40,455 nt of DNA from NCBI GenBank assembly GCA_910578785.1, contig CAJTSJ010000024.1, positions 1 through 40,455 of the forward strand. Direction: 5' to 3'. The stretch is from an uncultured Muribaculum sp. Its GTDB lineage: Bacteria; Bacteroidota; Bacteroidia; Bacteroidales; Muribaculaceae. A program made the position numbers and the translations under genes. Positions 23,203 to 32,500 of the stretch are shown piece after piece. The first letter of the stretch is position 1. Each line of letters begins with the position of its first letter. The notes beneath the pieces were generated by a model, which searched no databases, was not told the origin of the DNA, and was given only the letters and a program-made list of their open reading frames with translations.

Positions 23203-25020
23203 ATGAAAAGTTTTGAAGAATTAGGAGTCCGTGAGGATCTCCGACGCGCCATTGAGGAGTTGGGATTTGAGAATCCGATGCCCGTACAGGAAAAGGTGAT
23301 TCCGCATCTGCTGTCGGAAGACGGCGATGTCATAGCATTGGCACAGACCGGAACAGGCAAGACCGCCGCTTTCGGACTGCCTGTACTGCAACGCATCGAC
23401 ACCGACCTCAACGTTCCGCAGGCACTTATCATAGCACCCACGCGTGAACTCTGCCTTCAGATAGGAAGCGACCTCGCCGACTTCTCAAAATACATATCCC
23501 ATCTAAGAGTGCTTCCCGTCTACGGAGGATCGAGCATCGAAAGCCAGATCCGGAGCCTGCGCCAGGGTGTGCAGGTCATCGTAGCCACCCCGGGCCGGCT
23601 CATTGACCTAATCAACCGCGGCGTGGTGAAGCTCGACAACGTCCACACAGTCATACTTGACGAAGCCGACGAAATGCTCAACATGGGATTTGTCGACGAC
23701 ATCAACGACATTCTCAGCCATGTGCCGGAAGAGCGCAAGATGCTCCTCTTCTCTGCCACCATGCCGCCGGAGATTGCCAAGATTGCATCGAAATACATGA
23801 AGAATCCGCAGGAATTTGTCATCGGCACCAAGAACACCGGAGCCGAAAACGTGCGCCACATATACTATATGGTACACGCACGCGACAAATACCTGGCCCT
23901 TAAACGCATAGCCGACGACAATCCGAACATATACGCCATCGTGTTCTGCCGTACACGAAAAGAGACACAGGACATTGCCGACAACCTGATTCAGGACGGA
24001 TATAACGCCGACTCGCTCCACGGCGAGCTGTCGCAGGCACAGCGCGACATGGTGATGAAGAAGTTCCGCGACAGAGTGCTCCGCATACTCGTGGCCACGG
24101 ACGTAGCAGCGCGCGGACTCGACGTGAGCGACCTCACACACGTCATCAACTACGGTCTGCCCGACGACATAGCCACGTACACCCACCGTTCGGGACGAAC
24201 CGGACGCGCAGGCAAAACCGGCATATCAATAGCCATCATACATTCGCGCGAACGCGGCAAACTGCGTGACATAGAAAAACGCATCGGCAAAACGTTCGAG
24301 CGCAAAGATGTCCCCACTCCCGAACACATCATTGAAAAACAGCTCTACAATCTGGCCGACAGGCTTGAGAAGGTGGAGGTCGACGACGAAGAGATAGCAA
24401 AGTACATACCTGGCGTAAGCCGTAAGCTCGGATGGCTTTCGGAAGACGACCTGCTGAAACGAATCGTGTCGCTGGAATTCAACCGTCTGCTCGACTACTA
24501 CAAAGACGCTCCCACCATCGACTATATCGACGAGAAGCCGGCCAAGAAAGAGCGCAAAGAACAGTCGAAACCACGTACGCCGCAGGAGAAAGACCGCAGA
24601 ACGGCCGACCGCGGAATGGCTCGAATATACATCAACGCAGGTAAAAACGACGGATTCTATGCCGGCAACCTCATCGACATTCTGAACCATGCCGTAACTG
24701 GCCCGCGCATTGATGTCGGACGTATCGACCTGATGCCCGGCTACTCTCTGTTTGATGTCAAGAAAAACGATGCACGGCGCGTGGTCGAAGGCATTTCCGG
24801 ACTTGACTTCGTAGGACATAAACTCTATGCAGAAATCGCAGACCCGGAGAAGGACTATTCACGTGCTTCGTCGCGACGCAAAAAGGCCGACAAAGACCAG
24901 GATTTCGGCAAGGGCAAAGAACGCAGTTTCAGCAAAAAAGGCCACGACAAAGCTGACCGTCGCCAGCACGGCAATTACGACAAGTTCATCAACAAGGACA
25001 AAAAATCAAAAAAACGCTAA
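23203..25020 (+). CDS. DEAD-box RNA helicase with DbpA-type RNA-binding domain
   Basis: An ATP-dependent RNA helicase of 605 residues. Core motifs are AQTGTGKT (I), DEAD (II), SAT (III) and HRSGRTGRAG (VI). A DbpA/CsdA-type RNA-binding domain lies at about residues 470-550 (start ARIYINAGK), and the final ~50 residues are lysine-rich and disordered in appearance. This arrangement is that of CsdA/DeaD-like helicases in ribosome assembly, which fits its place directly after der. Confidence 0.93.
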   Translation: MKSFEELGVREDLRRAIEELGFENPMPVQEKVIPHLLSEDGDVIALAQTGTGKTAAFGLPVLQRIDTDLNVPQALIIAPTRELCLQIGSDLADFSKYISHLRVLPVYGGSSIESQIRSLRQGVQVIVATPGRLIDLINRGVVKLDNVHTVILDEADEMLNMGFVDDINDILSHVPEERKMLLFSATMPPEIAKIASKYMKNPQEFVIGTKNTGAENVRHIYYMVHARDKYLALKRIADDNPNIYAIVFCRTRKETQDIADNLIQDGYNADSLHGELSQAQRDMVMKKFRDRVLRILVATDVAARGLDVSDLTHVINYGLPDDIATYTHRSGRTGRAGKTGISIAIIHSRERGKLRDIEKRIGKTFERKDVPTPEHIIEKQLYNLADRLEKVEVDDEEIAKYIPGVSRKLGWLSEDDLLKRIVSLEFNRLLDYYKDAPTIDYIDEKPAKKERKEQSKPRTPQEKDRRTADRGMARIYINAGKNDGFYAGNLIDILNHAVTGPRIDVGRIDLMPGYSLFDVKKNDARRVVEGISGLDFVGHKLYAEIADPEKDYSRASSRRKKADKDQDFGKGKERSFSKKGHDKADRRQHGNYDKFINKDKKSKKR

Positions 25021-25031
25021 CTCTCCATACA

Positions 25032-25670
25032 ATGAAGACATTTAAGACTCTCGCTCTCACAATATTGGGTATATGCGCCTCAGCAGGAAGCGCATACGCC
25101 CAGCTGAACGCCACAAATGCATTCGCGTCGGCTCCACAGTCGGTGTTCCCGTTGCTCGACAAGAACGCCCGTCTTGACATGATCGACTACTTTGCAAGCG
25201 GTTCAGACACACCGTCGCGCAACAAGCTCGACGGCTCATCGCGCATTTCAGAGCTCAACGACTACAGCGTCAAAATCAAGATGACCGATGCATCCGACTA
25301 CCAGCTGGCCATCCTGCCCGCCGGGTCCGACTCTCTGATTGCAGTGATTTCGACGGTAGCCACCCCCGCCCACGACAGCCACATCTCGTTCTACGACCGC
25401 TCGTGGAAGAAGCTTCCCGACACTTACTTCACCGCTCCCGCCATAAGCGACTGGCTGAACGCCGACGGCAAAAAGTCGCCCGACATGGTGACAAGCATGG
25501 TGCCGTTCATGTTGGCAGAATATGTCTACAATCCGGAGACAAAATCGCTGACCCTGACCAACAATCTAAATGAATTCATGTCGGAAGACACGGAGTCAAT
25601 GATTTCACCGTATCTGTTGCCATCGCTTGAATACAAGTGGGACGGCAAAAGATTCAATAAGGTAAAATAA
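25032..25670 (+). CDS. DUF3256 family secreted protein
   Basis: A 212-residue exported protein of the Bacteroidota DUF3256 family. A cleavable signal is visible at residues 1-23 (MKTFKTLALTILG... ending AYA-Q). The body contains DY-rich beta segments and no catalytic motif I can recognise; there is no lipobox, so a periplasmic or extracellular location is expected. It starts 11 nt after the helicase stop and precedes xseA by 30 nt. Function unknown; family recalled, not searched. Confidence 0.75.
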   Translation: MKTFKTLALTILGICASAGSAYAQLNATNAFASAPQSVFPLLDKNARLDMIDYFASGSDTPSRNKLDGSSRISELNDYSVKIKMTDASDYQLAILPAGSDSLIAVISTVATPAHDSHISFYDRSWKKLPDTYFTAPAISDWLNADGKKSPDMVTSMVPFMLAEYVYNPETKSLTLTNNLNEFMSEDTESMISPYLLPSLEYKWDGKRFNKVK

Positions 25671-25700
25671 TTCAGGCCTACAACGTCAATTCCCTTAACA

Positions 25701-26993
25701 GTGGAGTCCTTAACACTTTTAGAGCTTAACAAGCGCATTGCATCGCTGGTCACGACCCCTGCCACCCAGAATGTCTGGGTCACAGCCGAACTAAGCGACG
25801 TCAGTGTCAGGGGCGGACACTGCTACATGGAACTGCTTCAGAAAGATCCTTCAACAGGTTCTACACTCGCAAAAGCCCGCGCCGCCATCTGGGCAAATAA
25901 CTTCAGAGTCATTCGGTCGGACTTCTATGCCGCCACCGGACAGGACTTCGCCACCGGACTCAAAGTGATGGTACGCGTAAGCGTGTCGATGCATCCGGTC
26001 TACGGCATGTCAATGGTGATAAACGCGGTCAATCCAGACTATACGATGGGCGACATCCTCAGGCGCCGTAAAGAGATGCTGGCCAGACTTGAGGCCGAAG
26101 GCATAGCCGACATAAACAAAAGCCTGTGCTGGCCCGAACCGCCCCTCAGAATTGCCGTAATATCGTCGCCTGAAGCGGCGGGCTACGGCGATTTCATGAA
26201 CCAGATCAGTTCCAACAATCTGAGACTTCGGTTTTCCATAAAGCTGTTCCCAGCCATAATGCAGGGCGACCGTACAGCCCAAAGCGTGATAAGCGCGCTA
26301 AACGCCATCGAAGCAGAGCAAGCGGATTGGGACGGCGTAGTGATTATACGCGGAGGCGGCGCCACAAGCGACCTGCTCGGATTTGAGGACTATTCGTTGG
26401 CGGCGAAAGTCGCCACATTTCCTTTGCCGATAATCGTAGGCATCGGCCACGAACGCGACGTGACCATACTTGATTATATAGCCTGTACGCGCGTAAAGAC
26501 ACCTACCGCCGCGGCGGAATGGCTGATACTCCAGGGCAAGACCGCACTTGACCGTCTCAACTACCTCGGACAGGAAATCGGGCTTACCGCCATGCAATAC
26601 CTGTCGGGATGCAAGGAACAACTCAGCCAGCTCGAAGGCCGGATACCGACACTGCCGTTTGCCGCAGTCGACAGGGCAAAGGCGAAAATCGACAGATACG
26701 CCGCCACGCTTCAGCAACTCGCTTTCAAGCGAATGCAACCGCAGATGAGCCGACTCGACACTCTCGCTTCCACTCTCGCCATGGCGTCGCACAACACCAT
26801 CGAGCGCCGTCGTTCCAAACTTGACGCTCTGGCACAGTTGCTCGACGCGCTTTCGCCACAGGCCACACTTCGCCGAGGCTATTCAATCACACGCCACGAA
26901 GGACGCGCCGTGACATCGGCCGATTCAGTACCCCAGGGCGCAATGCTGACCACCACCCTGGCCGAAGGCACCATCATTTCAGTAAAACAATAA
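25701..26993 (+). CDS. xseA: Exodeoxyribonuclease VII large subunit
   Basis: The catalytic subunit of the single-strand-specific exonuclease VII acting in DNA repair. The N-terminal OB-fold domain covers about residues 18-100 (WVTAELSDV...GHCYMEL). The catalytic core has VIRGGGATSDL, GIGHERDVT and a following KTPTAAAE, and a coiled-coil arm extends over about residues 280-380. The start is GTG at 25701; the next candidates are too far in. The small subunit follows 14 nt downstream, consistent with co-production. Confidence 0.94.
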   Translation: MESLTLLELNKRIASLVTTPATQNVWVTAELSDVSVRGGHCYMELLQKDPSTGSTLAKARAAIWANNFRVIRSDFYAATGQDFATGLKVMVRVSVSMHPVYGMSMVINAVNPDYTMGDILRRRKEMLARLEAEGIADINKSLCWPEPPLRIAVISSPEAAGYGDFMNQISSNNLRLRFSIKLFPAIMQGDRTAQSVISALNAIEAEQADWDGVVIIRGGGATSDLLGFEDYSLAAKVATFPLPIIVGIGHERDVTILDYIACTRVKTPTAAAEWLILQGKTALDRLNYLGQEIGLTAMQYLSGCKEQLSQLEGRIPTLPFAAVDRAKAKIDRYAATLQQLAFKRMQPQMSRLDTLASTLAMASHNTIERRRSKLDALAQLLDALSPQATLRRGYSITRHEGRAVTSADSVPQGAMLTTTLAEGTIISVKQ

Positions 26994-27007
26994 CACAGAC
27001 CACGGAT

Positions 27008-27220
27008 ATGACACCTGAACCCAAATTCACGCCGGTAAAAGACCTTACCTACTCGCAGGCAATAACAGAACTGGAGAATATACTCCGCCAGATGCAGTCT
27101 GACGCTCTCGACATCGACATGCTCGCATCGTATACACGCCGCGCAACCGAGCTCCTGACGGAATGCCGTCAACGCCTTACCGCTACAGACGAAGAGTTGA
27201 AGTCCATCCTTCCCAAATAA
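27008..27220 (+). CDS. xseB: Exodeoxyribonuclease VII small subunit
   Basis: A 70-residue helical protein that forms the XseB bundle around XseA. The family pattern TYSQAITELENILRQMQ followed by a LLTECRQRL helix is clear. It follows xseA by 14 nt and is the last gene of the unit. Confidence 0.92.
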   Translation: MTPEPKFTPVKDLTYSQAITELENILRQMQSDALDIDMLASYTRRATELLTECRQRLTATDEELKSILPK

Positions 27221-27420
27221 GCATACTGTGACGTAATGTCGTACGGTGAAAAGTCCGTGCACGTCAATTAAGTAATTAGTCCGAGATTGCAGCAACAGTC
27301 CCGGACTATTCATTTTAAGCCTTAGACAGGCACTTCAAGCTTTATGATTCGCAAGTTTATGCATAAACGCCAAGAAATAATGAATATTTAATGAATAAAT
27401 ACATTTTTAATGTTATTTTT
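27221..27420. other. Intergenic region between xseB and trpB2
   Basis: This stretch has a weak hairpin (TAGTCCG with CGGACTA, about 27273-27306) around an 18-nt loop and becomes very A/T-rich after 27340. The hairpin may be a weak terminator for the xse unit. No gene was recognised. Confidence 0.35.
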
Positions 27421-27452
27421 ATTGCATATAAAGAATATTTGCGTAAATTTGC
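27421..27452 (+). promoter_or_regulatory. Promoter of trpB2
   Basis: ATTG at 27421-27424 and TAAATTTGC at 27444-27452 are 19 bp apart. The -7 match is exact. The leader is about 50 nt; no attenuator or T-box-like structure was recognised in it. Confidence 0.6.
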
Positions 27453-27507
27453 ATCATCGACATCCAATTAACGAAATAATCAATCTATAAAATATACAAT
27501 AGAGCGT

Positions 27508-28869
27508 ATGGAATCCAAGAAATTCATCCTACAAGAGAAGGACATCCCGACAGCATGGTACAACGTCATGGCCGAAATGCCGACAAAACCCCACCCCATG
27601 CTAAATCCCGGAACCAAGCAACCGCTGAAAGCAGAAGACCTCTATCCCTTGTTCTCGAAAGAAGCCTCCGACCAGGAGTTCAACATGAAGGACAGCTGGA
27701 TCGAGATACCCGACGAAGTCCGCGAGATGTATAAGATATGGCGTCCTACTCCGCTCGTAAGAGCACGCGGGCTGGAAAAAGCCCTCGGCACCAAAGCCCA
27801 CATCTATTTCAAAAACGAGAGTGTAAGCCCGGTAGGTTCCCATAAGCTCAACTCGGCCATAGCCCAGGCCTACTACTGCAAACAGGAAGGCGTGACAAAC
27901 ATCACGACCGAAACAGGAGCCGGACAATGGGGCGCGGCGCTGTCAATGGCCGCAAAGCATTTCGGACTCGAACTTGCAGTCTACATGGTAAAGGTGTCTT
28001 ACAACCAGAAGCCATACCGACGCTCGATAATGCAGACATACGGCGCGGAAGTCATAGCCTCGCCAAGTATGTCGACCAAGGCCGGACGCAAAATCATAAC
28101 CGACCATCCCAACTATCAGGGATCGCTCGGAACCGCTATTTCAGAAGCCGTGGAACTGGCCATGTCAACGCCAAACTGCAAATACGTGCTCGGCTCCGTG
28201 CTGAACCATGTCGCACTGCACCAGACCGTCATCGGCCTGGAGGCGGAAAAGCAGATGGAGATGGCCGGTGAATATCCCGACGTGGTGATCGGATGCTTCG
28301 GAGGAGGCAGCAACTTCTCAGGCATATCGTTCCCGTTCATGCGCCACAACTTCTCAGGCAACCGCGACACCCGGTTCATAGCCGCCGAGCCGGCTTCATG
28401 TCCGAAGCTCACCAAGGGGGAACTTCGTTACGACTTCGGCGACGAAGCCGGCTATACACCGCTGATTCCGATGTATACGCTCGGGCACAACTTCTCGCCG
28501 GCCAATATCCACGCCGGAGGTCTGCGCTACCACGGAGCCGGATCCGTAGTCAGCCAGCTCCGTCTGGAAGGTCTAATCGACGCTGTGGACATACCCCAGC
28601 TCGAAACATTCGAGGCCGCCACGCTGTTTGCCCGTTCGGAAGGCATGATACCTGCCCCCGAAAGCTCACACGCTATTGCGGCCGCCATACGCGAAGCCAA
28701 GAAGGCCAATGAAGAAGGAACCGCTCCCGTGATTCTGTTCAACCTTTCAGGTCACGGACTCATCGACATGTCGGCCTACGACCAATATCTGGCAGGCGAC
28801 CTTGTGAACTTCGAAGTGCCGGCGGAAGATATCAAATCAAATACCGAAGGTCTCGACAAGCTCGACTAA
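27508..28869 (+). CDS. trpB: Tryptophan synthase beta-like enzyme, TrpB2 type
   Basis: A fold-type II PLP enzyme of 453 residues. The Schiff-base lysine is K113 (GSHKLNSA). The ETGAGQWG and GGGSNFSG motifs contact substrate and PLP phosphate. The long N-terminus and inserted segments (MLNPGTKQPL, then EIPDEVREMYKIWRPTPL) mark the TrpB2 group, which differs from TrpB1 at the TrpA interface. No trpA is nearby. It may condense indole with serine or O-phosphoserine, salvage indole, or act as a serine/threonine deaminase; none can be chosen from sequence. Confidence 0.9.
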   Translation: MESKKFILQEKDIPTAWYNVMAEMPTKPHPMLNPGTKQPLKAEDLYPLFSKEASDQEFNMKDSWIEIPDEVREMYKIWRPTPLVRARGLEKALGTKAHIYFKNESVSPVGSHKLNSAIAQAYYCKQEGVTNITTETGAGQWGAALSMAAKHFGLELAVYMVKVSYNQKPYRRSIMQTYGAEVIASPSMSTKAGRKIITDHPNYQGSLGTAISEAVELAMSTPNCKYVLGSVLNHVALHQTVIGLEAEKQMEMAGEYPDVVIGCFGGGSNFSGISFPFMRHNFSGNRDTRFIAAEPASCPKLTKGELRYDFGDEAGYTPLIPMYTLGHNFSPANIHAGGLRYHGAGSVVSQLRLEGLIDAVDIPQLETFEAATLFARSEGMIPAPESSHAIAAAIREAKKANEEGTAPVILFNLSGHGLIDMSAYDQYLAGDLVNFEVPAEDIKSNTEGLDKLD

Positions 28870-28900
28870 TCATTCCAAAACAGGTTTTCCAATAGAGACG

Positions 28901-28945
28901 AACCGGGGATACTGCTTCTATCAGAGGCAGTATCCCCGGTTTCAG
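28901..28945 (+). terminator. Terminator of trpB2
   Basis: A perfect 15-bp stem (28901-28915 with 28927-28941) is extended by four more pairs (one G-T) to a 3-nt loop. The T tail is short, so it works mainly by stem strength. It lies between convergent genes and may act on both. Confidence 0.75.
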
Positions 28946-28961
28946 TTATTCATAGAATAGA

Positions 28962-29285
28962 TTATGCCCTCAGGAAGTATATGTCTTGTGTAGGATAATG
29001 TGAATTGTCGAAGTCTATGACCAAGCGATGCTTCCAGATTAACTGCCACAGAATCCTGTCGACACGCATGACATCCATGTGGGAAAGCGATTCCCACTGA
29101 TACACTTCATCCTTTGGTCCGTAGATACGGCCTTCGCTCTGAGCCTGGCTGAGAATATAAGCGCAGATGTCGCGAAAGCCTACGCCGTCATCATGAGCAT
29201 ATACATAATTCAATATCTTTTCACGAAGTTCATCGTCGGCATACGTCAAATCCAATGCCGTAGTGCCAAGTTTAATCTTTGTCAT
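28962..29285 (-). CDS. Hypothetical protein
   Basis: A 107-residue cytoplasmic protein with no signal peptide, membrane span or known motif that I can recognise. The first half is helical (DDELREKILNYVYAHD) and the last third, after IYGPKDEVYQWESLSH, is rich in aromatic residues and ends in HYPTQDIYFLRA. It is a single-gene unit. A -7 box (29341-29349) upstream and codon use like the neighbours support a real gene. Function unknown. Confidence 0.7.
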   Translation of the reverse strand: MTKIKLGTTALDLTYADDELREKILNYVYAHDDGVGFRDICAYILSQAQSEGRIYGPKDEVYQWESLSHMDVMRVDRILWQLIWKHRLVIDFDNSHYPTQDIYFLRA

Positions 29286-29340
29286 AGTATCTCGTTTTAA
29301 TTATTCACATCGTTATGTCAATATAACGCTTTTAACGCAC

Positions 29341-29374
29341 ATAAAGTTAACTTGACGCAACCGATAACCACAAC
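29341..29374 (-). promoter_or_regulatory. Probable promoter of the 28962-29285 gene
   Basis: On the minus strand GTTG (complement of 29371-29374) and TAACTTTAT (complement of 29341-29349) are 21 bp apart. The leader to the start at 29285 is about 50 nt and contains a small perfect hairpin, CGTTAT/ATAACG at 29311-29328. Confidence 0.45.
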
Positions 29375-29463
29375 GACTACATTAACGCCCGTCCATCCGC
29401 CGTTATCGGGCTTTGTCGTCTAAATTTTTGCTATTGAAATTTTTAAACACGCAGTAAATATTG

Positions 29464-29472
29464 TACCTTTGC
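29464..29472 (+). promoter_or_regulatory. -7 element of ileS
   Basis: TACCTTTGC matches TAnnTTTG, 31 nt before the ileS start. The -33 partner is unclear. No T-box-like leader fits in this space. Confidence 0.5.
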
Positions 29473-29503
29473 AAAAATTTTTATAAGTAGCCACTATTAT
29501 ACG

Positions 29504-32500
29504 ATGGAAAAAAAGTTTAAAGAGTACGACCGTTTTAATCTTTCTGATATAAACCGCACGGTTCTTGAACGTTGGAACCGCGAGCATTTGTTCGAGCAGA
29601 GCATGAAAGTACGCGAGGGAGCGCCCTCATTCGTATTTTACGAAGGTCCGCCTTCGGCCAACGGCATGCCCGGCATTCACCACGTAATGGCCCGTACTAT
29701 CAAGGACATTTTCTGTCGTTACAAGACCATGAAGGGATTCCACGTAAAGCGCAAAGCCGGCTGGGACACCCATGGACTGCCGGTGGAACTGGGTGTCGAA
29801 AAGGCGCTCGGAATCACCAAAGAAGACATCGGCAAAAAAATTTCAGTCGACGACTACAATGCCGCATGCCGCCGGGAGGTGATGAAATATACCCGCGAAT
29901 GGGAAAACCTTACCAACTCGATGGGCTATTGGGTCGACATGAAGGACCCATACATCACTTACGACAACCGCTATATCGAATCAGTATGGTGGCTCCTCAA
30001 CCAACTGTACAAGAAAGGCTACCTCTATAAGGGATACACCATCCAACCTTATTCGCCCGCCGCGGGTACAGGCCTGAGCACGCACGAGCTGAACCAGCCC
30101 GGATGCTACCGCGACGTCAAGGACACGACGGCAACCGTACAGTTCAAGATACTCGAACCGAAGCCCGAAATGGCCGAATGGGGAACTCCCTGCTTCATAG
30201 CCTGGACCACCACGCCATGGACTTTGCCTTCGAACACGGCACTATGCGTCGGTCCGAAAATCGAATATTCGCTCGTACGCACTTATAATCCCTATACAGG
30301 CGAACGCGTGTCGGTGGTGCTGGCCAGCGAACGCATATCGGCCTACTTCAAGCCGGAAGGTGCAGAAGCATCCATGGACGAATTCACCCCCGGCTCCAAG
30401 GTGCTCCCCTACCGCGTGGTCAAGACCTATTCAGCCGACGAACTCATCGGCATGCGCTACGCTCAGCTGATGCCTTGGGTAAAGCCGGTTGAAAAGCTCG
30501 ACGCCAACTCAGCCGGATACGTAAGCGACTATGCCGCACGTTTCCCCGAAAAAGTGTTTGCCGTAGGTAAAGACAAGTTCGTTGAAATCGCCGACGAGGC
30601 TTTCCGCGTAATTCCGGGCGACTATGTGACCACCGAGGACGGTACGGGTATCGTGCATATCGCACCAACATTCGGTGCCGACGACGCCAAAGTGGCCAAA
30701 CTTGCAGGCGTACCGCCACTGTTCATGATCAACACCAAAGGCGAGACCCGTCCGATGGTCGACATGACAGGAAAATATTATACCCTCGACGAATGCGCAC
30801 CGGCGTTTGTTGAAAAATGCGTCAACGTCGATGCCTACAGCCGTCATGCAGGAGACTTCGTCAAGAATGCTTACGACCCGAAGTATAACGCCAACGGAAA
30901 GTACAACGAAGAAGTCGCTTCAAAGGACGAAGACCTCAACATAGTGCTCTGCATGGAGATGAAGCAGGCCGGCGAAGCGTTCAAAATCGAAAAGCACACC
31001 CACAACTATCCGCACTGCTGGCGTACCGACAAGCCCGTGCTCTACTACCCGCTCGACAGCTGGTTTATCCGCACGACTGCCGCCCGTGACGCGCTGATAG
31101 CGAAAAACGACACCATAAAATGGAAACCGCAATCGACCGGAAGCGGACGTTTCGGCAAATGGCTTGAAAACCTCCAGGACTGGAACCTGTCGCGCAGCCG
31201 TTACTGGGGCACTCCCCTGCCAATCTGGCGCACGGAAGACGGCACGGAAGAGATATGCATCGACAGCGTCGAGACTCTGTACAACGAAATCGAAAAATCA
31301 GTCGAGGCCGGACTGATGCAGTCCAACCCTTACAAGGACAAGGGATTTGTACCGGGCGACTACTCCAAGGACAACTATGAGAAGATTGACCTTCACCGTC
31401 CTTACGTCGACGACATAGTGCTTGTATCGTCAAAAGGCGAACCCATGCACCGCGAGCTTGACCTGATTGACGTATGGTTCGACTCAGGCGCTATGCCGTA
31501 TGCTCAGATACACTATCCGTTTGAGAACAAGGAAGGCCTTGACTCCGGAGAACTTTATCCCGCCGACTTCATCGCCGAAGGCGTCGACCAGACACGAGGA
31601 TGGTTCTTCACCCTGCACGCAATCGCCGGCATGGTGTTTGACTCCGTGGCCTACAAAGCCGTGATATCCAACGGACTGGTACTCGACCGTTTCGGCAACA
31701 AGATGTCGAAACGCCTCGGCAATGCCGTCAATCCGTTTGAAGCCATCGAAGAATTCGGATCCGACCCGCTCCGCTGGTACATGATAGCCAACTCGTCGCC
31801 GTGGGACAACCTCAAATACGACCCGGAAGGTGTGCGCGAGACTTCACGCAAACTCTTTTCCACGCTATACAACACCTACTCGTTCTTTGCACTCTATGCC
31901 AACGTCGACGGCTTCGACAACAGCGCTCCGCAGGTTTCCATGTCGGAACGTCCGGAAATCGACCGCTGGATACTGTCGTTGCTCAACACGCTCATACGCG
32001 AGGTTGACGAGTCGCTTGCCGACTATGAACCGACAAAGGCCGCACGCGCAATCAACGACTTCGTCAACGACAACTTAAGCAACTGGTACGTGCGCTTGAA
32101 CCGCAAGCGTTTCTGGGGCAAGGAGATGGACACAGACAAGCTATCGGCCTACCAGACCCTATACACATGCCTTGAGACGGTGGCTCTGCTCATGGCCCCG
32201 ATATCGCCCTTCTTTGCCGATCAGCTCTACACCGACCTGACCACAGTGACAAAGAACTCCACTACATCCGTGCATCTGGCATTGTTCCCCGAAGCCGGAG
32301 AATCGGACAAGGCACTCGAAGAGCGTATGAAGCTTGCACAGGAAGTGACCTCGATGGTGCTGGCACTCCGCCGCAAAGTCAATCTGAAGGTGCGCCAGCC
32401 GTTGTCGACCCTTATGATACCCGTTGCCGACGACACTCAAAAGCAGATGCTTGAATCGATGGCCGACCTAATCCTGAGCGAGGTGAACGTTAAGTCCTTC

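Noticed and set aside
24226..24819. 197-codon open frame antisense to the DEAD-box helicase
   Set aside because: The plus strand carries the helicase C-terminus and RNA-binding domain; the antisense frame has shadow-like composition.
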